Part shown: in pieces, positions 35,245-44,885 of the stretch
Layout of the letters: each line of letters starts with the position of its first letter
Position numbering within the stretch: position 1 is the stretch's first letter
Assembly: GCF_013761175.1 (NCBI RefSeq)
Contig: NZ_JACDUR010000005.1
Span: 902,970 to 966,969 of the forward strand
DNA: 64,000 nucleotides
Direction of reading: 5' to 3'
Source: Nonomuraea soli
Lineage (GTDB): Bacteria > Actinomycetota > Actinomycetes > Streptosporangiales > Streptosporangiaceae
Program-made: the position numbers and the translations under genes
The notes under the pieces: generated by a model
The model's database searches: none
What the model was told of the DNA's origin: nothing
The model's input: only the letters and a program-made list of their open reading frames with translations

Positions 35245-36299
35245 TCTCCCCTCCCCCTGACCCTAGGGTCCCCCGCTCGGCTGACCCTCGGGCGGCATCT
35301 GGGGCGCGAAGGCCGGGGGCTCCACGAGGAGCTCAGCGGAAAGATCAACGGCCGGTGGGACGCCGTCTACAAGGAGTACGACCCCGGGACCCCCGTCGAC
35401 CTGCCCGTGCTCACCGCGATGACGCAGCTCCCCGCACGGCTCTCGCCACCCGACGCCGCATGGCTGGGCGACAGGGCCGCCTGGCCGACCGAGCTCGTCG
35501 AAGCGGACGGCACGGTCGCCGGATACCTGGCGCGGGCCGTACCGCACCGGTTCCTGCGTGACGTGCGGGAGCCGGCGACGCTGGAGCACCTCATCCACGA
35601 CGGGGCTGTCTCCGACCGGGAGCGGTTGCTGATTCTGGCCGATCTGGCCGGCACCCTGGCCCGGTTGCATTCGATGGGGATCGTCGTGGGCGGGTTGTCA
35701 CCCCAGACGGTGCTGTTCGCGGCAAGCGGGGAGCCGGGGTGCTTTCTCGTCGGCTGCGACACGATGTGGATGGGCGGGGCGCACGCGCTGCCTCCTGCCG
35801 AGGCTCCGCTTCCCGCTGACGAGCCTCTGGGGACGCCGCAAAGCGATGGGTATCTCTTCGCGTCGCTGGTCGTGCGAGTGATGACGCGTGACCCCTGGGC
35901 GGTCGACGGGGCACGGTTGGGGGTGTTCGGGGCCGGGGTGGCGGAGCTGGCGACGGCCGCGCTTCAGCAGCCGCCGTTCGGCAGGCCGACGCTCTCGCAG
36001 TGGGCGGCCCGCCTGCGGGAGGAGCCACGCCCACCGAGATCTCCACGCCCCCGTCCACCCCCGGCGCCACCCCCACGCCGACCGGGCAGGAGCCCGAGTT
36101 CGAGGTCGGCGACTGTCTGAGCGGCCTGCCGAAACGCCCGGCCGTCGACAGCTGCAACGACGGCGCCCCCAGGACCTACACCGTGCGCCGCGTCGTCAGG
36201 AACGACAGGAGCAAGGACGGCGGCGCCTGCGGCGGCGCCGGGACGCATTACTGGACCTGGCGGGTGCCGCCGATGACGGTCTGCGTCGACAAGCATTGA
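35245..36299 (+). pseudogene. Decayed protein-kinase-like gene with C-terminal Cys-containing domain
   Basis: From 35245 one frame is open without a start codon in its first ~160 bases. It reads GRWDAVYKEYDPGTPVDLPV and then kinase-lobe text (LADLAGTLARLHSMGIVVGG, LSPQTVLF, CFLVGCDTMW). This resembles the kinase-like family with YKEY near its start, but the glycine-rich loop is missing. The expected Asp of GDLSP and of IDCD are both Gly. Near 36000-36030 the reading passes to another frame, which codes a Pro/Thr linker and a small domain (VGDCLSGLPKRPAVDSC to TVCVDKH). Loss of the 5' end, catalytic residues and frame all point to a pseudogene. Confidence 0.6.
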
Positions 36300-36309
36300 G
36301 GCCGGAGCG

Positions 36310-36765
36310 TCACGGGTAGATCGTGTACGTCTTGGTGTTGTTGCAGACGATCGTGCTCGGAAGGCAGCGCTTGGCCCGGATCGTGATCCGGTCGAGGTTG
36401 GTGCGGGAGAGGGACCACTTGAAGCTCTTGTGGCCCTTGTTCCGCCCGGCCTCCTTGTACCAGCCGGCGATCTCGTTGCCGTTGCTCTTCTTGAAGGAGA
36501 CCTCGACGACGGCCGTCCAGACGTCGTTCTTGGTGTCCGTCACGCTGCCGCGCGCCTCGCCGTAGCCGTTGCTGCAGAGCTTCAGCACGTAGCTGACGAA
36601 GCCGTCCTTGGTGTTCAGCTTGCTCCACTTCTCCTTGCAGCCGGCCGAGGTGGCGGTCCAGGTGCCGGTGGAGGCGGTGGCGGCCGCGGCCGGCGTCAGG
36701 ACGGCGAGGGCCGCGGAGACCCCGACGACCGTGGCGAGCATCTTCGAGCGGTTGAGCTTCCGCAT
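36310..36765 (-). CDS. Small secreted protein, unknown function
   Basis: 151 aa. ATG 36765 (MRKLNRSKML) has AAAGGA 8 bases upstream. A signal peptide ends near AAAATAS. The mature ~115 residues are rich in Lys, Trp and Thr and hold four cysteines (GCKEKW, KLCSNG, RCLPS, VCNN), probably two disulfides. No family was recognised. The gene is isolated, and a strong hairpin lies in its 5' leader (36786-36822). Confidence 0.75.
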   Translation of the reverse strand: MRKLNRSKMLATVVGVSAALAVLTPAAAATASTGTWTATSAGCKEKWSKLNTKDGFVSYVLKLCSNGYGEARGSVTDTKNDVWTAVVEVSFKKSNGNEIAGWYKEAGRNKGHKSFKWSLSRTNLDRITIRAKRCLPSTIVCNNTKTYTIYP

Positions 36766-36785
36766 GAGTCCGATCCTTTCCATGG

Positions 36786-36822
36786 GCGTTCTTCGTGGTG
36801 CTCGGAGCACCGCGAAGAACGC
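36786..36822 (-). promoter_or_regulatory. 17-bp stem hairpin upstream of the small secreted protein gene
   Basis: Arms 36786-36802 and 36806-36822 (GCGTTCTTCG then GGTGCT, paired with AGCACC and CGAAGAACGC) match except for one pair, around a CGG loop. It ends 20 bases from the start codon, just before the ribosome site. It could be a leader RNA structure, an operator, or a terminator for transcription arriving from the APH-like gene upstream on the same strand. Confidence 0.55.
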
Positions 36823-36858
36823 TAGAGACCGGCGGTATGGCGGAGGTATGTCCAGGTG

Positions 36859-37671
36859 CTAGCCCGTGCGCTCCATCCACTGCCGCGCCCGCTCGACCTG
36901 CCCGGCGACGACCTCCTCCGGAGCCTCCTCCAGCAGCGCCACCGCCAGCTGCTCCAGCCCGAAGGTCATGAACCACACCCGCGCCCGCCGGTAGGTCTCC
37001 TCGTCGACGGCGGCGCGCACGGTGTCCCATCCGTGCCAGGCCAGGCAGGCGACGTCGACGGCGGGGTCGTAGGCCTGGGCGAAGTCCCAGTCGAGGATCC
37101 CGATCAGCCGCCCGTCGGCGCTCCAGTGCATGTTGTGCCCGGCCAGGTCGCCGTGCACGAGGCCCGGAGGTACGGCGGGCAGGTCGAGCGCCGCCCGGAC
37201 ACGTTCGCCCGCCTGGCCGCCCAGCAGCGGAACGACCCGCTCCAGCATGATCTCGGCCCAGCGCTCCCCTCCCGCGTAGGTGTGCGGCACGCCGAGCAGG
37301 TCGTCGACCTTGGCCAGGTCGACGCCCGCCAGCGCGTCGAGCACCGCGCGCAGGGCCGCCGGGTCGCCGCTGCCCTTGGGGTGCGCCTGGCCGTCGAGCC
37401 ACGACACCGCGACGGCCGCACGGCCGTTCACCTCGGTCACGGGGCCGAGGGGAACCGGCACCTGGAAGGGGAGGTCCTGGGCGGCGAGGCGGTCGAGCAG
37501 GGCCGTACGGCGGGGCAGTTCGCGGGCCGCGCGCCCGGTTCTTGCGACGCGCACGGCCGCGACGCCCGGCACGAGGACGACGTCGTGGAAGCCGCCCTGT
37601 TCGTGGCGGGCGGCGTCCAGGGAGATGCCCGGCAGGAGGGTCTCGGCGATGTCCAGCAATGAGGATTCCAC
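36859..37671 (-). CDS. Aminoglycoside phosphotransferase-fold kinase
   Basis: 270 aa APH/choline-kinase-like protein, GTG start at 37671. The catalytic loop is LVHGDLAGHNMHW and the metal-binding segment is ILDWDFAQAYDP, both intact. The N-lobe has no lipid or transport features, so it is cytoplasmic. The substrate could be an aminoglycoside, a sugar or another small molecule; the family alone does not tell. It is divergent from the ECF sigma gene and is not obviously part of an operon. Confidence 0.82.
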   Translation of the reverse strand: MESSLLDIAETLLPGISLDAARHEQGGFHDVVLVPGVAAVRVARTGRAARELPRRTALLDRLAAQDLPFQVPVPLGPVTEVNGRAAVAVSWLDGQAHPKGSGDPAALRAVLDALAGVDLAKVDDLLGVPHTYAGGERWAEIMLERVVPLLGGQAGERVRAALDLPAVPPGLVHGDLAGHNMHWSADGRLIGILDWDFAQAYDPAVDVACLAWHGWDTVRAAVDEETYRRARVWFMTFGLEQLAVALLEEAPEEVVAGQVERARQWMERTG

Positions 37672-37746
37672 GCAGGTCAGTCAATCAGGGGCCCCTCGTG
37701 GTGAAGTCTTTGGGGAATTGTCGGTGGCGTCGTCTATACAGGAGGC

Positions 37747-38703
37747 ATGACGGACAACGATGAGTTCCTTCGTCAAGCCGACCCGCTGCGGCGCGAGCTG
37801 ATCGCGCACTGCTACCGGATGATGGGCTCGGTGCACGATGCGGAGGATCTGGTCCAGGAGACCTATCTGCGAGCGTGGAACGCCTACGACAAGTTCGACG
37901 GCAGGGCGTCCATGCGCACGTGGCTGTACAAGATCGCCACGAACACCTGCCTGACCGCGCTCGACAGCCGCAAGCGCCGCCCGATGCCCACGGGACTGGG
38001 CCAGCCGAGCGCCGATCCGGTCCAGGAGCTGGTCAGCGACAACGAGGTGCCGTGGCTGGAGCCGATCCCCGACGTGATGGTCGGAGCCGACTCGATGGGC
38101 GCCGATCCCGCTCACGTGGTGACCTCGCGCTCGTCGATCCGGCTGGCGCTGATGGCCGCGCTGCAGCATCTTCCCGCCAGGCAGCGGGCTGTGCTGGTGC
38201 TGCGCGAGGTGCTGCAGTGGAAGGCGGCGGAGGTGGCCGAGGTGCTCGGCACGACCACGACCGCGGTCAACAGCATGCTGCAGCGGGCCAAGGCGCAGCT
38301 GGAGCAGGCGGGGCTCGACGAAGATCACCTCAGCGAGCCGACGGCCGACGAGCGCAAGGAGATCCTCGACCGCTACGTCCGTGCCTTCGAGGACTACGAC
38401 ATGGCCGCGATCGTGGAGCTGTTCACGAAGGACGCCGTGTGGGAGATGCCGCCCTTCGTCTGCTGGTACCAGGGCCCCGAGAACATCGCCGAGCTCATCG
38501 CCAACTGGTGCCCGGCCAAGCGGGCGGGCGATCTGCAGCTCGTCGCGGCACAGGCCAACGGGCAGGCGGCCTTCGGCATGTATTACAAGGGTGAGCCGTT
38601 CGCGATCCCGGTGCTCACGCTGGAGGGCGGCAAGGTCAAGCACGTGAGCCAGTTCTTCGACCTGTCGCTGTTCAAGGTGTTCGGGCTGCCCGACTCCGTG
38701 TAG
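37747..38703 (+). CDS. ECF sigma factor with C-terminal SnoaL-like domain
   Basis: 318 aa. AGGAGG sits only one base before the ATG at 37747. Region 2 (about 15-85: HCYRMMGSVHDAEDLVQETYLRAW) and region 4 (about 140-195: HLPARQRAVLVLREVLQWKA, then VAEVLGTTTTAVNSMLQRA) are complete. Residues ~210-318 form a SnoaL/NTF2-like domain (RYVRAFEDYDMAAIVELF). This is the plan of the actinobacterial SigG/SigJ-type ECF groups, in which the tail replaces a separate anti-sigma factor. Its targets are unknown. The 3' end overlaps the convergent AraC gene by 32 bases. Confidence 0.9.
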   Translation: MTDNDEFLRQADPLRRELIAHCYRMMGSVHDAEDLVQETYLRAWNAYDKFDGRASMRTWLYKIATNTCLTALDSRKRRPMPTGLGQPSADPVQELVSDNEVPWLEPIPDVMVGADSMGADPAHVVTSRSSIRLALMAALQHLPARQRAVLVLREVLQWKAAEVAEVLGTTTTAVNSMLQRAKAQLEQAGLDEDHLSEPTADERKEILDRYVRAFEDYDMAAIVELFTKDAVWEMPPFVCWYQGPENIAELIANWCPAKRAGDLQLVAAQANGQAAFGMYYKGEPFAIPVLTLEGGKVKHVSQFFDLSLFKVFGLPDSV

Positions 38704-39640
38704 AGAACGTGCGCCGGTAGGTGTGCGGCGAGACGCCGCACGCCGCGTTGAGGTGTTGCCTGAGCGAGGCCGAGGTGCCGAAGCCGGCGCGCGAGGCGAC
38801 CGTGTCGACCGGCAGGTCGGTGCTCTCCAGCAGGTGGCGGGCGAGTTCGACGCGCTGGGTGGTGAGCCACTGGCCGGGGCTGAGGCCGACCTCCTCGCGG
38901 AAGCGCCTGGTGAAGGTGCGCCGGCTCATGTTGGCCCGCGCGGCCAGGTCGTCGAGGTGAAGCGGCAGGCCGAGGTTGGCCAGTGCCCACTCGCGGGCCG
39001 GGGCGGTGCCGGAGTCGCCCGGCAGGGGCACCGGCCGCTCGATGTACTGCGCCTGCCCGCCTTCGCGCCAGGGCGGCACGACGCAGTTGCGGGCGGCCCG
39101 GTTGGCGATGTCGCTGCCGTGGTCCTGCCTGACGATGTGGAGGCACAGGTCCACCCCGGCGGCGGCGCCCGCCGAGGTCAGCACGTCGCCGTCGTCGACG
39201 AAGAGCACCTCGGGAGCCAGCCGTACCCGGGGAAAGCACCTGCTGAAGTGGGCGGCCCTGGCCCAGTGGGTGGTGGCGGGGCGGCCGTCGAGCAGGCCCG
39301 CGGCGGCCAGCACGAAGGTGGAGATGCAGATCGAGGCGACTCGCGCGCCGGGGCGCAGCAGCGCGAGGGCCGAGAGGAGCGCCGGTGGCAGCCGGTCGGG
39401 CCCGGTGACGTCGCCGAACCATTCCGACGGCGGGACGACCAGGATGTCGGCGCTCGCGATGATCTCCATGGAGTGTTCGACGGCGATGGAGAAGTCGGCG
39501 TCGGTGCGCACGGGGGCGCCGTCGAGCGAGCAGGTCAGCACCTCGTAGAGCCCGTGGCCGGCGGCCCGGAAGATCCGGTCGGGCACGCTGAGCTCGAAGG
39601 GGATGACGCCGTCCAGGGCCAGGACCACCACGCGTTGCAT
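38672..39640 (-). CDS. GlxA-type AraC regulator (DJ-1/PfpI domain plus HTH)
   Basis: 322 aa. ATG 39640 (MQRVVVLALDGVIPFEL) matches how this family begins; an in-frame ATG at 39661 is an alternative. Residues ~1-180 form a class I amidotransferase-like (DJ-1) domain with a Cys-containing elbow ASICISTFVLAAAG. Residues ~215-310 are an AraC double HTH (ANMSRRTFTRRFREEVGLSP, AGFGTSASLRQH). It diverges from the quinone-oxidoreductase-like gene across a 71-bp gap, so that gene is a likely target. Confidence 0.9.
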   Translation of the reverse strand: MQRVVVLALDGVIPFELSVPDRIFRAAGHGLYEVLTCSLDGAPVRTDADFSIAVEHSMEIIASADILVVPPSEWFGDVTGPDRLPPALLSALALLRPGARVASICISTFVLAAAGLLDGRPATTHWARAAHFSRCFPRVRLAPEVLFVDDGDVLTSAGAAAGVDLCLHIVRQDHGSDIANRAARNCVVPPWREGGQAQYIERPVPLPGDSGTAPAREWALANLGLPLHLDDLAARANMSRRTFTRRFREEVGLSPGQWLTTQRVELARHLLESTDLPVDTVASRAGFGTSASLRQHLNAACGVSPHTYRRTFSTRSRAARTP

Positions 39641-39711
39641 GGCCCAATGTTTGCACATCATGTCCCATGGGCCACTGGCCGGGATGATCGCCCGGCTGAC
39701 AGGGTCGAGGC

Positions 39712-40650
39712 ATGAAGATGCGTGCGATCAGCCAGGACCGGCTCGGCGGGCCGGAGGTCCTGAGGGAAGTCGAGGTCGACCGGCCGGAGCCGGGGCCCAC
39801 CGAGGTGCTGGTCCGGGTCAGGGCGGCCGGGGTCAATCCGACCGACTGGAAGTACCGCGAGTACGGTGGCGCGCTCGGTGCTCCCCCGTTCGTGCTGGGC
39901 TGGGACGTCTCGGGCGTCGTCGAGGCGGTCGGTGCGGGAGCCGCCCTCTACAAGCCGGGCGACGAGGTCTTCGGCATGCTGCGTTACCCCTTCTCCAACG
40001 GCGCCTACGCGGAGTACGTCGTCGCGCCGACGCGGACGTTCGCCCGCAAGCCCGCCGAGATCGACCACGTGCAGGCGGGCGCGCTGCCGCTGGCCGCGCT
40101 GACCGCCTGGCAGGCCCTGGTCGACACGGCCCGGCTCGCCAAGGGCCAGCGGGTGCTGATCCACGCGGCCGCGGGCGGCGTCGGCCATCTGGCCGTCCAG
40201 ATCGCCAAGGCGCGCGGCGCCTACGTCATCGGCACGGCCAGCGCCGCCAAGCACGACTTCCTGCGCGGGCTGGGCGCCGACGAGCTGGTCGACTACCGGA
40301 CCACCGACTTCGCCGAGGTCGTGCGTGACGTGGACGTGGTCGTGGAGTCCATGGGCGGCGACTACGGCATGCGCTCGCTGCGCACGCTCAGGCCGGGCGG
40401 CGTGATCGTGTCGCTGGTGCTGTCGAACACCCATCCCGAGCTGATGGCCGAGGCGGACAGGATGGGCATGCGCTCGGAGGACATGCTGGTCGAGCCCGAC
40501 TACGCCGCGATGACCGCCATCGCCGAGATGGTGGTGAAGGGCGAGCTGAGGGTGCACATCGACACCGTGCTGCCGCTGGCCCAGGCTGCCAAGGCCCATG
40601 AGCTGGGCGAGAGCAATCGCACCACCGGCAAGATTGTGCTGACTAACTAG
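39712..40650 (+). CDS. NAD(P)H:quinone oxidoreductase-like MDR enzyme
   Basis: 312 aa medium-chain dehydrogenase/reductase without the zinc ligands of alcohol dehydrogenases. Signatures: GVNPTDWKYR, GWDVSGVVEAVG and the nucleotide-binding AAAGGVGHLAVQIAKARG. It probably reduces quinones or enones with NADPH. It lies just upstream of fadA5, but a KstR box sits between the two. Its regulation by the divergent GlxA-type protein is more likely than steroid control. Confidence 0.87.
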   Translation: MKMRAISQDRLGGPEVLREVEVDRPEPGPTEVLVRVRAAGVNPTDWKYREYGGALGAPPFVLGWDVSGVVEAVGAGAALYKPGDEVFGMLRYPFSNGAYAEYVVAPTRTFARKPAEIDHVQAGALPLAALTAWQALVDTARLAKGQRVLIHAAAGGVGHLAVQIAKARGAYVIGTASAAKHDFLRGLGADELVDYRTTDFAEVVRDVDVVVESMGGDYGMRSLRTLRPGGVIVSLVLSNTHPELMAEADRMGMRSEDMLVEPDYAAMTAIAEMVVKGELRVHIDTVLPLAQAAKAHELGESNRTTGKIVLTN

Positions 40651-40661
40651 AACACGTTACA
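40648..40661 (+). promoter_or_regulatory. KstR box before fadA5
   Basis: TAGAACACGTTACA fits the KstR consensus TnnAACnnGTTnnA at every fixed position. It begins inside the stop codon region of the upstream oxidoreductase gene and ends 8 bases before the fadA5 GTG. Confidence 0.78.
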
Positions 40662-40669
40662 TTCAGCGC

Positions 40670-41782
<1,113 letters not shown>

Positions 41783-41786
41783 ACTC

Positions 41787-41805
41787 CTAGACATCCGATG
41801 TCTAG
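41787..41805 (+). promoter_or_regulatory. Palindromic operator of the FCD-type GntR regulator
   Basis: CTAGACATCCGATGTCTAG is a perfect 9-bp inverted repeat around one central base, 10 bases before the regulator's GTG at 41816. A near copy (AGACATCGGATGTAT) occurs at 53061 in the divergent promoter of the fucose genes. Confidence 0.75.
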
Positions 41806-41815
41806 GGGGATACTG

Positions 41816-42484
41816 GTGGCCGTCACCGACGCCGCGATCGACAAGATCAAGCAGATGATCCTGTCCGGTGAGCTCGCGCCGGGTGCGCGACTGCCCAAGG
41901 AGGCCGACCTGGCCGAACGCCTGGGCCTGTCGCGCAACTCGCTGCGCGAGGCCGTCAGGGCGCTGGCGCTGATCAACGTGCTCGACGTACGGCAGGGCGA
42001 CGGCACCTACGTCACCAGCCTGGAGCCCGGCCTGCTCCTCGACACCCTCTCCTTCGTGCTCGACCTGCACCGCGACGACACGGTCATCCAGTTCTTCGAG
42101 GTGCGCCGCATCCTGGAGCCCGCCGCCACCGCGATGGCCGCCGAGCTGATGAGCGACGACGACATCGCCGAGCTGCGCGCGATCCTCGACGACCTGCCCG
42201 CCGACCCGACCATCGAGCAGCTGGTCCAGAACGACCTGCGTTTCCATCACCGCATCGCCCGCGGCTCGGGCAACAGCGTGCTCTGCTCGTTCGTCGAGTC
42301 GCTGGCCGGGCCCACCCAGCGGGCGCGGATCTGGCGCGGCCTGACCCAGGAGGGCGCGCTGGAGAAGACGATCGAGCAGCACACGGCGATCTACGACGCC
42401 ATCGCCGCCCGGCAGCCCGAGGTGGCCCGCTCGTGGGCGACCATCCACATAGCGGGCGTGGAACAGTGGCTTCGCCGGGTATGA
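41816..42484 (+). CDS. GntR-family regulator, FadR/FCD subfamily
   Basis: 222 aa. GTG 41816 is chosen because AGGGGG lies 6 bases upstream; the ATG at 41798 lies inside the operator. The winged helix (about 5-70) reads PGARLPKEADLAERLGLSRN and GDGTYVTS. The FCD domain (about 80-215) carries the metal/ligand residues in FFEVRRILEPAATAMA and HHRIARGSGN. FCD regulators usually respond to small acids, often sugar acids. The shared operator makes the fucose island at 46-55 kb the best candidate target. Confidence 0.9.
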   Translation: MAVTDAAIDKIKQMILSGELAPGARLPKEADLAERLGLSRNSLREAVRALALINVLDVRQGDGTYVTSLEPGLLLDTLSFVLDLHRDDTVIQFFEVRRILEPAATAMAAELMSDDDIAELRAILDDLPADPTIEQLVQNDLRFHHRIARGSGNSVLCSFVESLAGPTQRARIWRGLTQEGALEKTIEQHTAIYDAIAARQPEVARSWATIHIAGVEQWLRRV

Positions 42485-42491
42485 CCCGTGC

Positions 42492-43412
42492 ATGCTGGAT
42501 CGATATCGCGACAAGCGTGACCCCAGCCGCACCCCCGAGCCCTTCGGCGAGCGCCGGCAGGGTGACGACGACCAGTTCGTGATCCAGGAGCACCACGCCC
42601 GCTCGCTCCACTGGGACCTGCGCTTGGAGCGCGACGGGGTGCTCGCCTCCTGGGCGGTGCCCAAGGGCCTGCCGCCCGACCCCAAGGTCAACCACCTGGC
42701 CGTGCGCACCGAGGACCACCCGATGGAGTACCTCACCTTCGAGGGGGAGATCCCGCAGGGGGAGTACGGCGGCGGCAGCATGACGGTCTGGGACCGCGGG
42801 ACCTACACCTGCGAGAAGTGGAGTGAGCGCGAGGTCAAGATCGTCCTGAACGGCTCCCGCGCCCAGGGCAGGTTCGTGCTCTTCCAGACCCACGGGAAGA
42901 ACTGGATGATCCACCGCATGGACCCCCCGGCCAGGGACCCCATGCCCGCGCTGGAGCCGATGCTGGCGGTCAAGCGTGCCAAGGCGCCCAGACGTCCCGG
43001 CGACTACGCCTTCGAGTTCGCCTGGGGCGGCCGCCGTACTCTCGCCACGATCGACGGCGGACGCACCGAGGTCAAGCTCCTGCGCCCGCTGGCCGAGTCG
43101 TTCGGCAGCCGCAGCGCCGTCCTCGACGGCGAGCTCGTGACCCTCGGCGGCGCGGAGGTCTACATCTGCTACGACCTGCTCTACTACGACGGCCACCTGC
43201 TGACCGGGCTGCCGTTCAGCAGCCGGCGGGAGACGCTGCAGTCGCTGGAGATCTCGGGCGCGCGCTGGCAGACCGCCCCGTCGTGGCCGGGCGAGTTCGG
43301 GGCCGTACGGCAGGCGGCCCGCGATCAGGGCCTGCCGGGCGTGATCGGGAAGAGACTGAATTCCCCTTACGAGCCCGGCGAATCCCAGTCTTGGCTGCTT
43401 TTCTCCGCATAA
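42492..43412 (+). CDS. LigD-type 3'-phosphoesterase fused to a degenerate DNA ligase domain
   Basis: 306 aa. Residues ~1-150 form the phosphoesterase (PE) domain of LigD: FVIQEHHARSLHWDLRLERD, SWAVPKGLP and GEYGGGSMTVWDRG, with the metal-binding His/Asp set present. Residues ~150-306 resemble the nucleotidyltransferase domain of ATP-dependent ligases. Motif I ExKxDG is FEFAWGG here: the nucleophilic Lys is A177 and the Asp is G179. LDGELV and YDLLYYDG persist; the usual E-G-I/V-x-K-R motif is PGVIGKR, and the end (SWLLF) lacks the last Lys and the OB domain. It should trim 3' ends but not ligate. It starts 7 bases after the GntR gene. Confidence 0.8.
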   Translation: MLDRYRDKRDPSRTPEPFGERRQGDDDQFVIQEHHARSLHWDLRLERDGVLASWAVPKGLPPDPKVNHLAVRTEDHPMEYLTFEGEIPQGEYGGGSMTVWDRGTYTCEKWSEREVKIVLNGSRAQGRFVLFQTHGKNWMIHRMDPPARDPMPALEPMLAVKRAKAPRRPGDYAFEFAWGGRRTLATIDGGRTEVKLLRPLAESFGSRSAVLDGELVTLGGAEVYICYDLLYYDGHLLTGLPFSSRRETLQSLEISGARWQTAPSWPGEFGAVRQAARDQGLPGVIGKRLNSPYEPGESQSWLLFSA

Positions 43413-43430
43413 AGGACTTACTCTCGATCC

Positions 43431-44885
43431 ATGGGGGATTTCTTAGAATTCACCTGGGAGATCGGTGACGAGCTGGCCGGCACGGCCTACCTGCTCACCG
43501 GACACGCCGGCGAGGCCGCGTCCCTGGCCTCCAGGTCCCTCGGGGGCCTCCGCCAGAGATGGCACGTCATCGACGCCGACGACGCGCGTGATCGCCTGTA
43601 CGAATTACTCCTGGCCGAATACCTCGACAACAGTCACCCCGAGCCGGCCGGGATGGAGTACGGGGCCTTCCCCCGCGCCTGGTGGCGGCTGCGGCCCGAT
43701 CAGCGTGCCCTCATGGCGGCCTGCTTCCGCGTCTGGCCCGAGGAGTCACGTGCCTTCCTCGCCTCCAGGCAGGAGCCGGGCCAGGGCGGCACAGAAGCCA
43801 GGCGACTGGCCGAGGAACTGCTGCCCGGCGGATCCTCCGCGGAACTGCGCGAAGCACTGGACGAGATCGCCGGCGGCCGCCCGCCGGTCACCTTCTCGGT
43901 CTCCGCTCCCCCGCAGGCCCAGCATGCCCCGCATGCTCCGCGCGTCGTCCGGCCCAGGCGCAGGAAGGGCCCGATGTTGATGGCGCTCGGGCTCGTCGGC
44001 GTGCTCCTGCTCGCCGGGCTGCCGTCGATCGGCACCTCGGGGCCACCGCGTGTCGTCAGGATCCACGACGGCGGGCCCGCACCCATGGTGGCCGAGCCCG
44101 GCCTCATCGCAGAACCGCTGCCCCACAGGATCTCCGACACGATCCGCTACGCCTTCGCCTGCTCCGCGTGCGACGCCTGGACGCTGGTCGGCGAATCGGG
44201 CCGGCGCTGGGTGTTCGGCGAGGCGCTGCCCCCGTCGATGGGCGGGCAGATCGCCGTGTCCCCCGACGGCATGAGGATGGTCTACCAGGACTTCCGGACC
44301 CGGAAGGTCATGATCCGCCACGTGCGCGAGGGCGCCGCCAGATCTGTCACCGGCAAGCAGGGCGAACTGCGCTACACCTTCTCCGCCAACAGCCGGTGGC
44401 TGCTGGTGACCTCCGGCAACGGCCCCGTCCTGTTCGACACCCGCGCGGGCAGACAGGTCCACAACTCCCCACGGCCGGGCCGTGCGGTCGGCGTCTCCGA
44501 CGCGGGCCGCGCGCTGCTCGCCGACGGCGACGAGATCTCCGCGATCGCCCCCGGCTCGGGCTCCCCCACCTCCTTCCTCCTGTCGGGCGACCTGGCGGTG
44601 AGCGGCGGCCACCTGTCACCGGACGGGCGGACGATGGCCTTCATCTCCGTACGCACACTGGTCACGGTGGACGCGCGGACGGGCCGCGAGCTCGACCGGC
44701 GGCGGCTGACCGCCATCGACCCCTCCACCGCCCTCATCGTCGGATGGCGCTACGGCGACCAGGTGCTCGTCAGGGACGACAACGGGCTCCACCTGGTCAA
44801 CGCCCTCACCGGCCGGACCAGGACGGTCGAGGTGCCCGGCGAGATCGACGACGTCGACGGGCTGGCGATCGGCACCATGCGCTGA
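43431..44885 (+). CDS. Sigma-like/TM/beta-propeller protein, copy 1
   Basis: 484 aa. Residues ~1-150 read like a degenerate SigE-type ECF factor: ELAGTAYLLTGHAGEAASLA resembles region 2 and WWRLRPDQRALMAACFRVW a worn region 4. A basic stretch RPRRRKG precedes one membrane helix (~179-200). The rest (~230-484) should be extracytoplasmic. It has a C244-x-x-C247 motif and propeller-like blades (IAVSPDGMRMVYQD, LSPDGRTMAFIS). The next gene is a paralogue with the same plan and overlaps its stop by one base. I do not recognise a named family. A membrane-bound signalling role is inferred from architecture only. Confidence 0.75.
   Translation: MGDFLEFTWEIGDELAGTAYLLTGHAGEAASLASRSLGGLRQRWHVIDADDARDRLYELLLAEYLDNSHPEPAGMEYGAFPRAWWRLRPDQRALMAACFRVWPEESRAFLASRQEPGQGGTEARRLAEELLPGGSSAELREALDEIAGGRPPVTFSVSAPPQAQHAPHAPRVVRPRRRKGPMLMALGLVGVLLLAGLPSIGTSGPPRVVRIHDGGPAPMVAEPGLIAEPLPHRISDTIRYAFACSACDAWTLVGESGRRWVFGEALPPSMGGQIAVSPDGMRMVYQDFRTRKVMIRHVREGAARSVTGKQGELRYTFSANSRWLLVTSGNGPVLFDTRAGRQVHNSPRPGRAVGVSDAGRALLADGDEISAIAPGSGSPTSFLLSGDLAVSGGHLSPDGRTMAFISVRTLVTVDARTGRELDRRRLTAIDPSTALIVGWRYGDQVLVRDDNGLHLVNALTGRTRTVEVPGEIDDVDGLAIGTMR

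Noticed and set aside
35245..36299. Functional serine/threonine kinase
   Set aside because: No glycine-rich loop, both essential Asp positions are Gly, no proper start codon, and the frame breaks near 36000.
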